From positions 1-50,502 of the forward strand of contig NZ_JACAEH010000031.1 in NCBI RefSeq assembly GCF_013388945.1: a stretch of 50,502 nucleotides of DNA, read 5' to 3'. The position numbers were made by a program, and so were the translations under genes. Every line of letters starts with the position of its first letter. The stretch's first letter is position 1. The notes under the pieces are model-generated. The model was not told where the DNA came from and searched no databases. It saw nothing but the letters and a program-made list of their open reading frames with translations. This stretch comes from Nitrososphaera sp. (GTDB taxonomy: Archaea > Thermoproteota > Nitrososphaeria > Nitrososphaerales > Nitrososphaeraceae). This document shows, piece by piece, positions 23,484 through 31,697 of the stretch.

Positions 23484-24358
23484 TCCGTGAAAACGACGCG
23501 GTTTCTTATCTTCCCCAGCTTTTCTATTTCCACTTCCACCACGTCGCCGTGTTGCAGATACTTGACGTGCGACGAGAGCGAAAGCACGGTACCTGAAGGT
23601 GTGCCGGTGGAAATGATGTCTCCCGGCTCCAGCGTCATCACCCTGCTCAGGCTGCTTATTATCCTGCCTATTTTCAGGACGAGGTTGCTGGTCGACGAGT
23701 CCTGTCGCAACTCGCCGTTCACCCTGGTAGTGAGTCGCAGGTTGCACGGGTCTGAAATCTCGTCTGGAGTCGTGAGCCACGGGCCGCACGGACCAAAAGT
23801 GTCAAAGCCCTTTGCGCGCGTGTACTGCTTGTCTATGAACTGAATGTCACGCGCAGACACGTCGTTTATGACAAAGTAGCCGGCCACGTAGCCGGCCGCG
23901 GCTGCCTCCGGGACCTTGCGGCACTCTTTGCCGATAACAAGCGCAAGCTCGCCTTCGTAGTCAAGCTGCGTGACAAAGCGCGGGCAGGCGATGTCGCTGT
24001 ATGGCCCACACAGGCTCGTCCTTGGCTTCAGCTACACGACAGGATCTTTTGGCGGGCTCTTGCCAAAACGCACCCAGCTTGCCTGATCAGAGTAGTTGAA
24101 CGAGAGGCAGATGATCTTGAAGGTTCTCGCTATCGGCTGCAGGAGGCTGAGCGAGGCAAGGTCGCGCTTGAAGGATATCCTGTGCGACGCCAGTTTCTGG
24201 GCGTGTCCGGCAAAGACAAAATCTTCAAGTGAGGCCGGAAGCTTCAGGCCAGACTGCTTTTCAAGCTCGGCCCTTGTGGCGGCCATCATGCCGTCGGGGC
24301 TGACAAGGGCGTAGGTCTCCTTGCCTTCGTTGACCACTCGCGCTATCTTCGTAAGCAA
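23480..24358 (-). CDS. Fumarylacetoacetate hydrolase-family protein with in-frame TAG
   Basis: An FAH-superfamily hydrolase or decarboxylase acting on beta-diketo acids. The family core is clear: DYEGELALVIGKE (metal ligands), GYFVINDVSARDIQ, KGFDTFGPCGPWL and PGDIISTGTPSGT. About 110 residues lie before a TAG that separates SPPKDPVV from LKPRTSLCGPYSD; this is exactly where the family reads through (VV-hydrophobic-LKPRTSL), so one codon has become a stop. Both sides are otherwise intact and in frame. It may be a nonsense allele or a sequence error. Substrate unknown. Confidence 0.82.
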
Positions 24359-24405
24359 CCATCCCCCGCTTTTTCAGTAATGTACGCCAAGTACGTAATA
24401 TCCTT

Positions 24406-25635
24406 TCATTTGGCCTGCTGTTCAACCGCTGCCGCCGGCTCGGGTGGGTCCTTCCGGTAGGCAATCTTGAGCCAGACAGGCGTGATTATCGTGCTGACTG
24501 CAACCATGATTACTACTGTGGTGTACAGGTTGCCCGAAAGCACGCCGGCAGACGCGCCTGCAGCTGCAACAATGAGGCCTACCTCGCCCCGCGAGATCAT
24601 GCCGATGCCGACTTTCATAGCCTTGTTCCTATTTTTCAGGAAAAGCATGGACGGGAGGCCGCAGCCTGCAAGCTTTGTGACGACGGCTATTGCTATCACG
24701 ACGCCTGCAAGTACCATCACCTCCTGGTTCACGCCGCGAAGGTCGACCTGCGCGCCGATTATTGCAAAGAACAGCGGCGCAAAGACTATCTCCAGTTTTT
24801 CTGCAAACTCGCGGATCTTGTGGAACACTTTAGACGCAGTCACTGCCATGCCGGCGGCAAATGCGCCGACAATGGGTGAAAGTCCGGCCGCGGCTGCTGC
24901 GCCTGATATGGCAAAGCACGCCGCGGTTGCAGCCGCTTCGGCGCTTCCGTGCGGCTTCCAGAGGCGCGAGTTGAGAAACCGGGGCACGACGTAGACCGAC
25001 GCAACCAAGATGGCAGCGTATATCCCGAGGACCTGCAACAGCAGAAAAACGACGTTGCCAATGTCGGCGCTGACCTCCCCGGTGTTTACCATGGTAAGGA
25101 CGACGGAGAGCACAGCTATGCCAAGCACGTCGTCTGCAACGGCCGCGCCAAGTATCAGCCGGCCTTCCCGCGACTGCAGCCTGCCGAGCTCGTTTAGCAC
25201 CTGCACAGAGATGGCTATGCTTGTTGCAGTGAGCGCGGTTGCGACAATGATGGCAGGGAGAACTGCTACGCCGAGCGCCACGAACACAAAGTAGCCCACA
25301 AAGAATGGCGCTATCACGCCGAGCGCTCCCACCGTGAAAGAGGGCGCGCCAAGCCTCATGAACTCGCGGGGTGTGGTGTTCATGCCTGCCACGAAAAGTA
25401 TGACAATGGCCGCTATCTCGCCTATCTGGAGCACCGTCTCATCGAGAACTACAAGCGGCTGGCCGTCAAAGACCGGTATGCCGCCCAGAGCAAACGGGCT
25501 TATTATGATGCCTGCGATTATCTCTCCCAGGACCACAGGCTGGCCTATCTTGCGCATCAGGCTTGCAAGCAGCTTGGCGGCAAAGAGCAGCATCGCCAGC
25601 GTTATCAGCAGGTGCAGTATCGCAGATTCCGCCAA
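24406..25635 (-). CDS. Monovalent cation:proton antiporter (CPA2/KefB-type membrane domain)
   Basis: A 409-aa polytopic protein with about 12 membrane helices. The opening LAMLLFAAKLLASLMRKIGQ and GEIIAGIIISPFALG are characteristic of CPA2 exchangers, as are the paired acidic residues in AVADDVLGIAVLSVVL and SPIVGAFAAGMAV. No TrkA-N regulatory domain follows. It would exchange Na+ or K+ for H+ for pH and ion balance. The TTG start is preceded by GGCTATATAGC at leaderless spacing. Confidence 0.88.
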   Translation of the reverse strand: MAESAILHLLITLAMLLFAAKLLASLMRKIGQPVVLGEIIAGIIISPFALGGIPVFDGQPLVVLDETVLQIGEIAAIVILFVAGMNTTPREFMRLGAPSFTVGALGVIAPFFVGYFVFVALGVAVLPAIIVATALTATSIAISVQVLNELGRLQSREGRLILGAAVADDVLGIAVLSVVLTMVNTGEVSADIGNVVFLLLQVLGIYAAILVASVYVVPRFLNSRLWKPHGSAEAAATAACFAISGAAAAAGLSPIVGAFAAGMAVTASKVFHKIREFAEKLEIVFAPLFFAIIGAQVDLRGVNQEVMVLAGVVIAIAVVTKLAGCGLPSMLFLKNRNKAMKVGIGMISRGEVGLIVAAAGASAGVLSGNLYTTVVIMVAVSTIITPVWLKIAYRKDPPEPAAAVEQQAK

Positions 25636-25704
25636 GCCCGTTCCCCTCTAGCCGAAACAGTGTTCCGCTATATAGCCATGATCAGCCGGTGCGTAGTTTA
25701 CAGA

Positions 25705-26583
25705 TTACTTGAACGCGGTCATGACGCCGTCGATGAACCGCTTCGAGTCCGAGACCCAGCCAAACACGCCGCCCTGCATCTTGATCTGCTTTAACGCCGC
25801 CTGGTAGTTGCCAAAGTCCGTCGCGCCGGTCCCGTCCTTCAGGAGCAGGCACCAGTAGCCATAATCGTTGGCTTCCCGCATTATTGTGTGGACGCACACG
25901 TCTGTAGTTATGCCCGTTATAACAAGGTGCGTGATGCCCAGGTTCTTGAGCAAGAGGGGCATGTTGCTCTGCCCAAACGCCCCCTTGCCGGCCTTGTCCA
26001 CGACGTACTCGCCCGGTATCGGATAGAGGTCGTCGATGATGTCCCAGTTCTTCTCGCCCCTGACAAGCAGCTTGCCGAGGCCGCCCTTGGGCTGGTCGCC
26101 TATCCCCACACCGTTTCCGATTATCTTGCTGCGTAGCACCTTGTTGTACGGCGCGTCTGAAAGATCCGGAAGGTGGCCCTCGCGCGTGTGAATGACCTTG
26201 ATGTCCGTGCGGTTGCGTATGTTGTGCAGGACATAATGGATGGGCTTTATCGGGGCAGACGTGAGCCCGAGGTCGTAGCCCATCACGTCGACGTAGCCCT
26301 TGGGCCCGCAAAAGTCGATCTGCATGTCGATGCTGACAAAGGCTGTCCGCGCAGAATCAAACTCGACCCAGGCCCTGTCGCCCATGCGCGGGCAGTCCTC
26401 CACCTCAACCTTGAACAGCCTGCCCCGGGGCGGGCCGTAGAGCCACGTGGGGAACTTGAAGGTCTTGGTCTTCTTGAACTCCTCGTAGTCCTGCTCGACT
26501 CGCCGGAGGATCTCTTCTCTTGCAGCCGCGGTAAAGTCCTTGTTCGGCACAGAGGTCTCTGGCACGCTGCCTTTTGCAGTCAC
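25705..26583 (-). CDS. Isochorismatase-superfamily amidohydrolase, biuret hydrolase-like
   Basis: A 292-aa cysteine hydrolase with the full catalytic triad: Asp86 in SIDMQIDFCG, Lys197 in VVDKAGKGAF and Cys230 in GITTDVCVHTIMREAND. The extra N-terminal 75 residues and segments such as GYVDVMGYDLGLTSAPI, IHTREGHLPDLSDAP and KMQGGVFG are those of biuret/triuret and related ureide amidohydrolases rather than of plain isochorismatases. The GTG start directly follows the stop of the NCS1 permease gene, so the two are one operon and likely form an uptake-and-hydrolysis pair for a ureide or related nitrogen compound. The exact substrate is inference. Confidence 0.82.
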   Translation of the reverse strand: MTAKGSVPETSVPNKDFTAAAREEILRRVEQDYEEFKKTKTFKFPTWLYGPPRGRLFKVEVEDCPRMGDRAWVEFDSARTAFVSIDMQIDFCGPKGYVDVMGYDLGLTSAPIKPIHYVLHNIRNRTDIKVIHTREGHLPDLSDAPYNKVLRSKIIGNGVGIGDQPKGGLGKLLVRGEKNWDIIDDLYPIPGEYVVDKAGKGAFGQSNMPLLLKNLGITHLVITGITTDVCVHTIMREANDYGYWCLLLKDGTGATDFGNYQAALKQIKMQGGVFGWVSDSKRFIDGVMTAFK

Positions 26584-28092
26584 CTAGACCCCTCCCTTCT
26601 GCGACGAGAACCACGGCATGAGGAACTCGGCTATTTTGTCCACCCTGCTGGCCCGCATGCCCGAGGTGCCGCCCGGGGCCTCTGGCGTGTGCGGCTGGCC
26701 CCTGGCGCCAGAAGTGCCAGAAGACGCTTCCGTGCCAAGCCCCTTTGGAGTGAGCCGGCCGTTCTTGCAATACCCTGTCGCGTATGCCACTGCGGGATAT
26801 ACGCCTACTCCGCCTATAAGGCCTCCCAGGACGGCGGGCAGATCCGGCACATACACCTGGATTGCAACCGCTATGGCAAGTCCCACCATAAAGCCCGCCA
26901 CGGCAGGTCCGTTTATCTTCTTGTCAGCTGCAAGTAGGATCTCTTCAGGGGTGCTCTTGCGGGCGACTATCCAAAAGTGCCCTATCAAGATACCTCCGAC
27001 AAGCGGCACCACCGTACCGAGCAAAAGCAGCCACGGCACGATGCTTGTGAGAAGGTTTGCAGCGGCGACTGCAGTCCCGGCTATCATGACGACGTACGCG
27101 ACCTTCTTCCAAGTGATAGAGACTTTCTTGCCGGAAAGGTAGTAGGCCACGTTTTTGAAGCCCTGCGTCGCGTTGTACATGCACCCGTCGCACGTCGAGC
27201 CGTTGCTTGCCCACTGGATTATCATGATGGGTATGCCAAGCGCAAGCGTACTGAGCCCGAAGAAAAAGTCCAGCTCGCCGGCAACTGCGGTGAATATCGC
27301 CCCTGTCATGAGCATCAGCAGGTTTGCTATCGGGAATGCCACCATGGTGACGCCCCATGACTGCTTGGCGCTTTTGGTCCACCGGGTAAAGTCGCTTGTC
27401 ATGGTCGCGCTTACTATGAACGTGCCAACCGACGCCGTGAATCCAAGCGCAAACGTCCAGGGCTCGCCTATGGGCGATGAGCTCAGCCAGTTGCCTCCTG
27501 TCTCGGCCGCCACGACATTGAGGATAGAGTAGATCATCCACCCGGCAAGGATGGTGACCGACACCACGGCGAACCGGCCCATCCATGCCATGGCCCTTAT
27601 GCCATATACTGCAAACATGCCAAACACTATCGCAAAGACGCCGGCCCAAAATCCGGTCGTCGCAAATATGCCGTCTCCGAGCGCGCCGTTGCCGACGCCC
27701 GCGTTAAAGGACTGGCCGCCGTACAACCCGACCATCAGGTCTGCCGCAAGCCAAGCCTGGAATGCATACCAGCCGGTCACAAGTCCTGCAATCATCAGCA
27801 CCGGGAGCGCGTACGCGTACCTTCCAAACGCGGCTTTTGACATCATGGAAAAGTTCAATCCAAGTGTCGAGCCCTTGTGGCCGATAAATCCGGCGTACAC
27901 GAACAGGAACAGCTGGCCCGCAATTATCGCGGCGTATCCCATCGGCGCGCCAAGGCCGCCCATTATCTGGCTGCCTATGAAAATGCAGATGTACGCGTAT
28001 GTGAATCCGGCCCACACCAGCGCGGGTTTCACAAATCCGAGCCGGGCGTGTTCAGGGACAGGACGTTCAGCATATTCTTCCTGCTCAACCAT
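26584..28092 (-). CDS. NCS1-family permease (purine/pyrimidine/ureide type)
   Basis: A 502-aa permease with about 12 helices matching nucleobase:cation symporter-1 proteins, which import cytosine, purines, hydantoin or allantoin. Family-typical stretches are IFIGSQIMGGLGAPMGYAA, GLNFSMMSKAAFGRYAYA, TSDFTRWTKSAKQSWG and MIIQWASNGSTCDG. The last 60 residues are a Gly/Ser/Thr-rich tail. The stop abuts the amidohydrolase gene. TTATATC at about 28118-28127 lies at promoter distance. It probably supplies the substrate of the hydrolase next door. Confidence 0.87.
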   Translation of the reverse strand: MVEQEEYAERPVPEHARLGFVKPALVWAGFTYAYICIFIGSQIMGGLGAPMGYAAIIAGQLFLFVYAGFIGHKGSTLGLNFSMMSKAAFGRYAYALPVLMIAGLVTGWYAFQAWLAADLMVGLYGGQSFNAGVGNGALGDGIFATTGFWAGVFAIVFGMFAVYGIRAMAWMGRFAVVSVTILAGWMIYSILNVVAAETGGNWLSSSPIGEPWTFALGFTASVGTFIVSATMTSDFTRWTKSAKQSWGVTMVAFPIANLLMLMTGAIFTAVAGELDFFFGLSTLALGIPIMIIQWASNGSTCDGCMYNATQGFKNVAYYLSGKKVSITWKKVAYVVMIAGTAVAAANLLTSIVPWLLLLGTVVPLVGGILIGHFWIVARKSTPEEILLAADKKINGPAVAGFMVGLAIAVAIQVYVPDLPAVLGGLIGGVGVYPAVAYATGYCKNGRLTPKGLGTEASSGTSGARGQPHTPEAPGGTSGMRASRVDKIAEFLMPWFSSQKGGV

Positions 28093-28260
28093 CTCAAAGA
28101 TTTTGAACTGAACGAATGATATAAGCCTGTTTCTTGTAATTTTGCCTTCAAATTATAAATAAAGAAATGCAAGAATCAACATTTATGTCAATTTTTGCAT
28201 TTTATGATATACTGCGTAAAGGACGAATGAAGCCGCTTTTTTGGAAAATACCTGCAGAAT

Positions 28261-28806
28261 CTACGTGCTCGGGATGGATTTCTTTACGCGTGCGTCTTCT
28301 GACTCGACCACTTCTTCCATCGACTGCTTGTGCCGCGCCAACCTGTCGCGAAGCGACGGGTATTTCAGCGCAAGTATCTGGCAGGCAAACACGCCTGCAT
28401 TAAAGGCCGAATTTATCGCCATCGTGCCGACCGGCACGCCCCGGGGCATCTGGACTATTGACAAAAGCGAGTCCATGCCGTCAAGCGCGTCGTTGCTCAG
28501 AGGCACGCCTATCACCGGTATGCTGGTGAGAGAAGCTATCATACCAGGCAGATGGGCCGATCCGTCGGCGGCTGCTATTATCACTTCATACCCCTTGGAC
28601 TCTATCTCTGCGATAAAGCGCAATGTTTTCTTGGGCGCCCAGTGCGCGGCAACTATGCACACGTCGCTTTCCACCCCGAACGAGTCGAGCGCGCTCTTGG
28701 CGTCCTTGAGTTTTTCATAGAGCCGAAGCGACGGAACCGCGATGCACACTGTGGCGTTTTTGGGCCTGTCCACCTTGGAGTTGCCCTTCTTGTCCAGCCT
28801 TTCCAA
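28261..28806 (-). CDS. PurE-like protein with altered active-site motifs
   Basis: The fold of PurE (N5-CAIR mutase / AIR carboxylase) is clear from ALDGMDSLLSIVQMPRGVPV, SAHLPGMIASLTSIPVIGVP and YEVIIAAADG. The catalytic entries differ. The usual (M)GSxSD loop is VPSLRLYE, SAHRTP is AAHWAP, and GAGGAAHLPG is AADGSAHLPG. The family His is kept but the Ser-Asp and Arg contacts to the nucleotide phosphate are lost. It may be a paralogue with another substrate. The TTG start follows CTTATAAG at leaderless spacing. Confidence 0.75.
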   Translation of the reverse strand: MERLDKKGNSKVDRPKNATVCIAVPSLRLYEKLKDAKSALDSFGVESDVCIVAAHWAPKKTLRFIAEIESKGYEVIIAAADGSAHLPGMIASLTSIPVIGVPLSNDALDGMDSLLSIVQMPRGVPVGTMAINSAFNAGVFACQILALKYPSLRDRLARHKQSMEEVVESEDARVKKSIPST

Positions 28807-28922
28807 TTTTGGAAAAGGGTGCCTTTGAAAACTTATAAGCGTATTTCATTTCGACACAAAAACACTTCATATATCATAGAAAAGTTGAATTTCATATATA
28901 TGCAGGCGCAGAAAAGTATAGA

Positions 28923-29108
28923 CTAGCTGTTCGCAGGTTTTCCCGAGAGCTTGCGCTTTTCCCTCACAGAATACACCGCAAGTGCCACGATAAAGACCGT
29001 GGCGGCTGCCAGAACCCAGACCTCCCGAAACACGATGAGGTTCAGCACGCCAACGAGCATTGCAGCAAGCGCTGCAACATTTACTATTGCAAGTGTGCGC
29101 TTGCTCAC
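28923..29108 (-). CDS. Small two-helix membrane protein, 61 aa
   Basis: Starts at GTG 29108, overlapping the stop of the creatininase-family gene (GTGA, 4 bases), so it is translationally coupled. Two hydrophobic helices (LAIVNVAALAAMLVGVLNLI; VWVLAAATVFIVALAVYSV) and a basic C-terminus (REKRKLSGKPANS). Function unknown. The longer open frame upstream is a shadow of the neighbouring gene. Confidence 0.65.
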   Translation of the reverse strand: MSKRTLAIVNVAALAAMLVGVLNLIVFREVWVLAAATVFIVALAVYSVREKRKLSGKPANS

Positions 29109-29914
29109 CTCTTTCTCCTCCGCGGGTTCCCTTCGGCAAGCGCCTTTTCGACCATCGGCACGAGCGCGTCTACGACCATTGAAAAGATCTTTTCGCCAAG
29201 CTCGGCTGTTGCCTTTGTCGCGCCTCGGCCCACCACGCCTGTCTTTGAATAATCGTCCATCCTGTACTCGAAAAACGTGGGATAGTCGTCCTCGTCGACT
29301 GCCTGCTTCATGTCCACGAGGTCCGGCCTTGCCGCCAGAACACAGGCAGTCTCGGCTATGTTGGCGTGGATGTACGACGGAAACGCGGGACAGTCTTCCA
29401 CAAGTTTTGCCATCGTCTGCGGCGTCGTCTCCCACCAGTTGAGCACGCGCACCTGCATGTCTGGCAGGTCGTAGCGCAGGTTCTCCCTAGCAGAGTATAT
29501 CGGGCCCCAGTTCCACATGTGGCCGTTCAGTATCAGGACCTTCCTTATCCTGCTCCGGTACAGCCACTCGGCAATCTCGCATATCATGCACATCATGGTG
29601 TCGGGCCTGATTGAAAGCGTGCCGGGAAAGTCGCCGTGGCTCTGCGAACATCCGTAAATGAGAGGCGGCACAACTGGCACCCCGGTCCTTGCAGACACGC
29701 GCTTGGCAACTTCGTAGAAGTCAATCGTGTCGACGGCAAGCGGCAGGTGGGGCCCGTGCTGCTCGCATGCTGCTGTCGGGATTATCGCCATCTTCATGGT
29801 CTTTGTAAGCTTGTCGACATCCTTCCAAGAAAGCTCCTCCCACAGAACTGGTCTGCCCTTGCGCGGGACCAACGACTACGCGATGCCGCCGAGCGCTTTA
29901 AGTTTAGTTGACAT
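29105..29914 (-). CDS. Creatininase-family amidohydrolase with in-frame TAG near the N-terminus
   Basis: Metal-dependent creatinine amidohydrolase family, also including FAPy deformylases and mycofactocin-type peptidases. Motifs: TAACEQHGPHLPLAVDT, SQSHGDFPGTLSI, VLILNGHMWNWG and HANIAETACVLA, all metal-binding or catalytic. The first start usable without readthrough is TTG 29872. However, ATG 29914 lies 24-27 bases after TTTTTAATATATG and opens MSTKLKALGGIA, then TAG at codon 13 (29876-29878), then SLVPRKG. That upstream ATG is probably the ancestral start, so the gene carries an early nonsense codon. Substrate unknown; the small membrane gene downstream is coupled to it. Confidence 0.8.
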
Positions 29915-29961
29915 TGCACGGGCAAAATTGCATATATTAAAAATCGCGGAAAATCCCGGGC

Positions 29962-31077
29962 TCAGTCCAACCTTCGGATGATGTTGAAAAACGTGTCACG
30001 CTGGGCCGGCACGCGCTTTATCTCCCTCACCATGCTTGCCAGCTCCTGCAGCGAGGTGCCGGACTCCTTGCCTGCGGCCTTGAATATCTCCTCAGAATAC
30101 GCCGTTCCAACCATGTCGTTTCCGCCGTACGAGAGAGCGACCTGCGCTATCTTTTTTCCAAGCGCCACCCAGTACACAGACAGGTTCTTGAGCACGTTGC
30201 CAAGAAGCAGGCGCGACACTGCAATCACGCGGAGGTCGTAGGTGGATGGGCTCTCTGCAGTTATCAGCCCCTTCTGCTCCAGCTCTGTGTTTTCAAGGCT
30301 GAACTTTAGCGGGATAAAGGTGGTAAAGCCGCCGGTCTTTTTGTGGAGCTCGCGTATCCTGATGACGTGGTCGACTATGTGCTCTGGCTTTTCGACGTGC
30401 CCAAAGAGCATCGTGCAGTTGCTCCTTATTCCAAGCTCGTGCGCCTGCCTTGCGGTGTCGAGCCACTCGTCGCCGGAGCACTTGCCAACGACTATCTTCT
30501 TGCGCGTCTCTGGGTGGAATATCTCGGCGCCGCCTCCCGGCAGCGCGTCCAAGCCCGCGCTTTTCAGGCGTATGAGAACTTCCTTGACAGAGTTGTGCGT
30601 CAGGCGTGCTATGAAAAATATCTCTGCCGGCGTGAACGCCTTTATCGTCACTTTCGGGTACGCTGATTTTATGGCCCTCATCATGTCCTCGTAATAGTCA
30701 AGTCCGAGCTTGGGGTGAAAGCCTCCTACTATGTGGAGCTCTGTCGCGCCCATCTGCTCAATCGCTATCTTTGCCCTTGCGACTATTTGATCTGTAGAGA
30801 GTGTGTACGCGTCGTCCTCGTTGCCCTTGCGGTAGAACGCGCACAGCGGACAGCTTGCCGCGCACACGTTTGTGTAATTCAGGTAGTATGATGAAACAAA
30901 AGTGACTGTGTTGCCGCACAGGTCGCGCCTAAGTTTGTCTGCTGCTGCGCCCAGCAAAAAGAGGTTCTCCTCCTTCATGAGCTGGACGCCGTCGTCGTAG
31001 GTCAGCTCCTCTCCAGTTAGTGCCTTTTCAAGCGCGGCCGTCCCGCCCTCTTTGCCGGCGGCGTCTACTGACTGCAA
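29962..31077 (-). CDS. mqnE: MqnE, aminofutalosine synthase (radical SAM)
   Basis: The first radical-SAM step of the futalosine menaquinone route joins chorismate-derived enolpyruvyl-benzoate with SAM. The 371-aa protein has the CxxxCxxC cluster motif in NYTNVCAASCPLCAFYRKG, then HIVGGFHPKLGLDYYEDMMR, TIKAFTPAEI, GLDALPGGGAEIF and MLFGHVEKPEHIVDH. These fit MqnE better than CofH, though the two are close. The TTG start follows a TATA-like TTTATAAC, and an imperfect palindrome GGGGTTACTACCCC lies at the start site. It is divergent from the universal stress protein gene. Confidence 0.85.
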   Translation of the reverse strand: MQSVDAAGKEGGTAALEKALTGEELTYDDGVQLMKEENLFLLGAAADKLRRDLCGNTVTFVSSYYLNYTNVCAASCPLCAFYRKGNEDDAYTLSTDQIVARAKIAIEQMGATELHIVGGFHPKLGLDYYEDMMRAIKSAYPKVTIKAFTPAEIFFIARLTHNSVKEVLIRLKSAGLDALPGGGAEIFHPETRKKIVVGKCSGDEWLDTARQAHELGIRSNCTMLFGHVEKPEHIVDHVIRIRELHKKTGGFTTFIPLKFSLENTELEQKGLITAESPSTYDLRVIAVSRLLLGNVLKNLSVYWVALGKKIAQVALSYGGNDMVGTAYSEEIFKAAGKESGTSLQELASMVREIKRVPAQRDTFFNIIRRLD

Positions 31078-31165
31078 CGGGGTTACTACCCCCTATGGTG
31101 TTATAAATTTAGGTTTGGATCTGCAGTCCTTGATTTTTATGATATATGCACCTGTTGCAGATATA

Positions 31166-31195
31166 CCTGAAATAGGGTTATATCGCAATTTCAGG
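31166..31195. promoter_or_regulatory. Inverted repeat flanking the TATA box of the usp gene
   Basis: CCTGAAAT (31166-31173) and ATTTCAGG (31188-31195) are perfect complements around GTTATATC (31178-31184). The ATG lies at 31206. The layout suggests a regulator dimer that covers the promoter. Confidence 0.5.
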
Positions 31196-31205
31196 ACTCT
31201 TGTTC

Positions 31206-31655
31206 ATGGCTCAAGGCAGGCCGTTTTCAAATATCCTGGTCGCGTACGACGGCTCGGCGTCGGCGCAAGGGGCGCTTGATGTCGCAATAGAGATGGCAAA
31301 AAGCGACAGGGCAAGACTGACAGCTGTCAGCGTCAGCACGGTGCCAACCGCGCTTCCTCTCGGACCTGGCGGGGGCGGCTTCGACAAGATAGTGTCTGAA
31401 AGCAGGAAGGAGGCAAAGGACCTGCTCGAGAAGGTCAAGGAGAGGGCGGCCAAAAGTGACATCAAGATAAGCACAGAGGTGCTCAACGGCTCGCACGGGG
31501 TTGCGGCAGCAATCGTAAATTACGCAGAAGACAAAAAGTCAGACCTCATAGTGATGGGCACGAGGGGCAGGACAAGGCTGAAAAAGATGCTGCTTGGGAG
31601 CGTGGCCCAAGGCGTAGTCACTTATGCGTCCTGCACCGTCATGGTAGTAAGATAA
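31206..31655 (+). CDS. Universal stress protein (UspA family)
   Basis: A single UspA domain of 149 aa. ILVAYDGSASAQGALDVAI forms the first strand and nucleotide loop. The ATP-binding signature GTRGRTRLKKMLLGSVAQGV ends in the strand CTVMVVR. A Gly-rich insert (LPLGPGGGGFD) follows strand 2. GGTTATATCGC lies about 26 bases before the ATG; the frame also starts at TTG 31200. The gene lies between mqnE and mqnC, and its role there is not known. It probably binds ATP and responds to stress. Confidence 0.9.
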   Translation: MAQGRPFSNILVAYDGSASAQGALDVAIEMAKSDRARLTAVSVSTVPTALPLGPGGGGFDKIVSESRKEAKDLLEKVKERAAKSDIKISTEVLNGSHGVAAAIVNYAEDKKSDLIVMGTRGRTRLKKMLLGSVAQGVVTYASCTVMVVR

Positions 31656-31697
31656 CTCGAGAATGATTAAATATCATTAAAATCCCACGAACCTTGC

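Noticed and set aside
26618-28111. Long plus-strand ORFs opposite the NCS1 permease
   Set aside because: Mirror frames of a G+C-rich membrane gene; Pro/Ala/Ser-rich with no family features.
28120-28260. Small gene between the permease and purE-like genes
   Set aside because: Only antisense frames of the purE-like gene and an AT-rich weak inverted repeat (AAATGCAA/TTGCATTT) are seen.
20898-29914. Stop-codon reassignment (for example pyrrolysine at TAG)
   Set aside because: In-frame stops include TAA and TAG (and perhaps TGA), while TAG ends many normal genes here (tatA, msrA, aIF5A). No pyl genes are seen.
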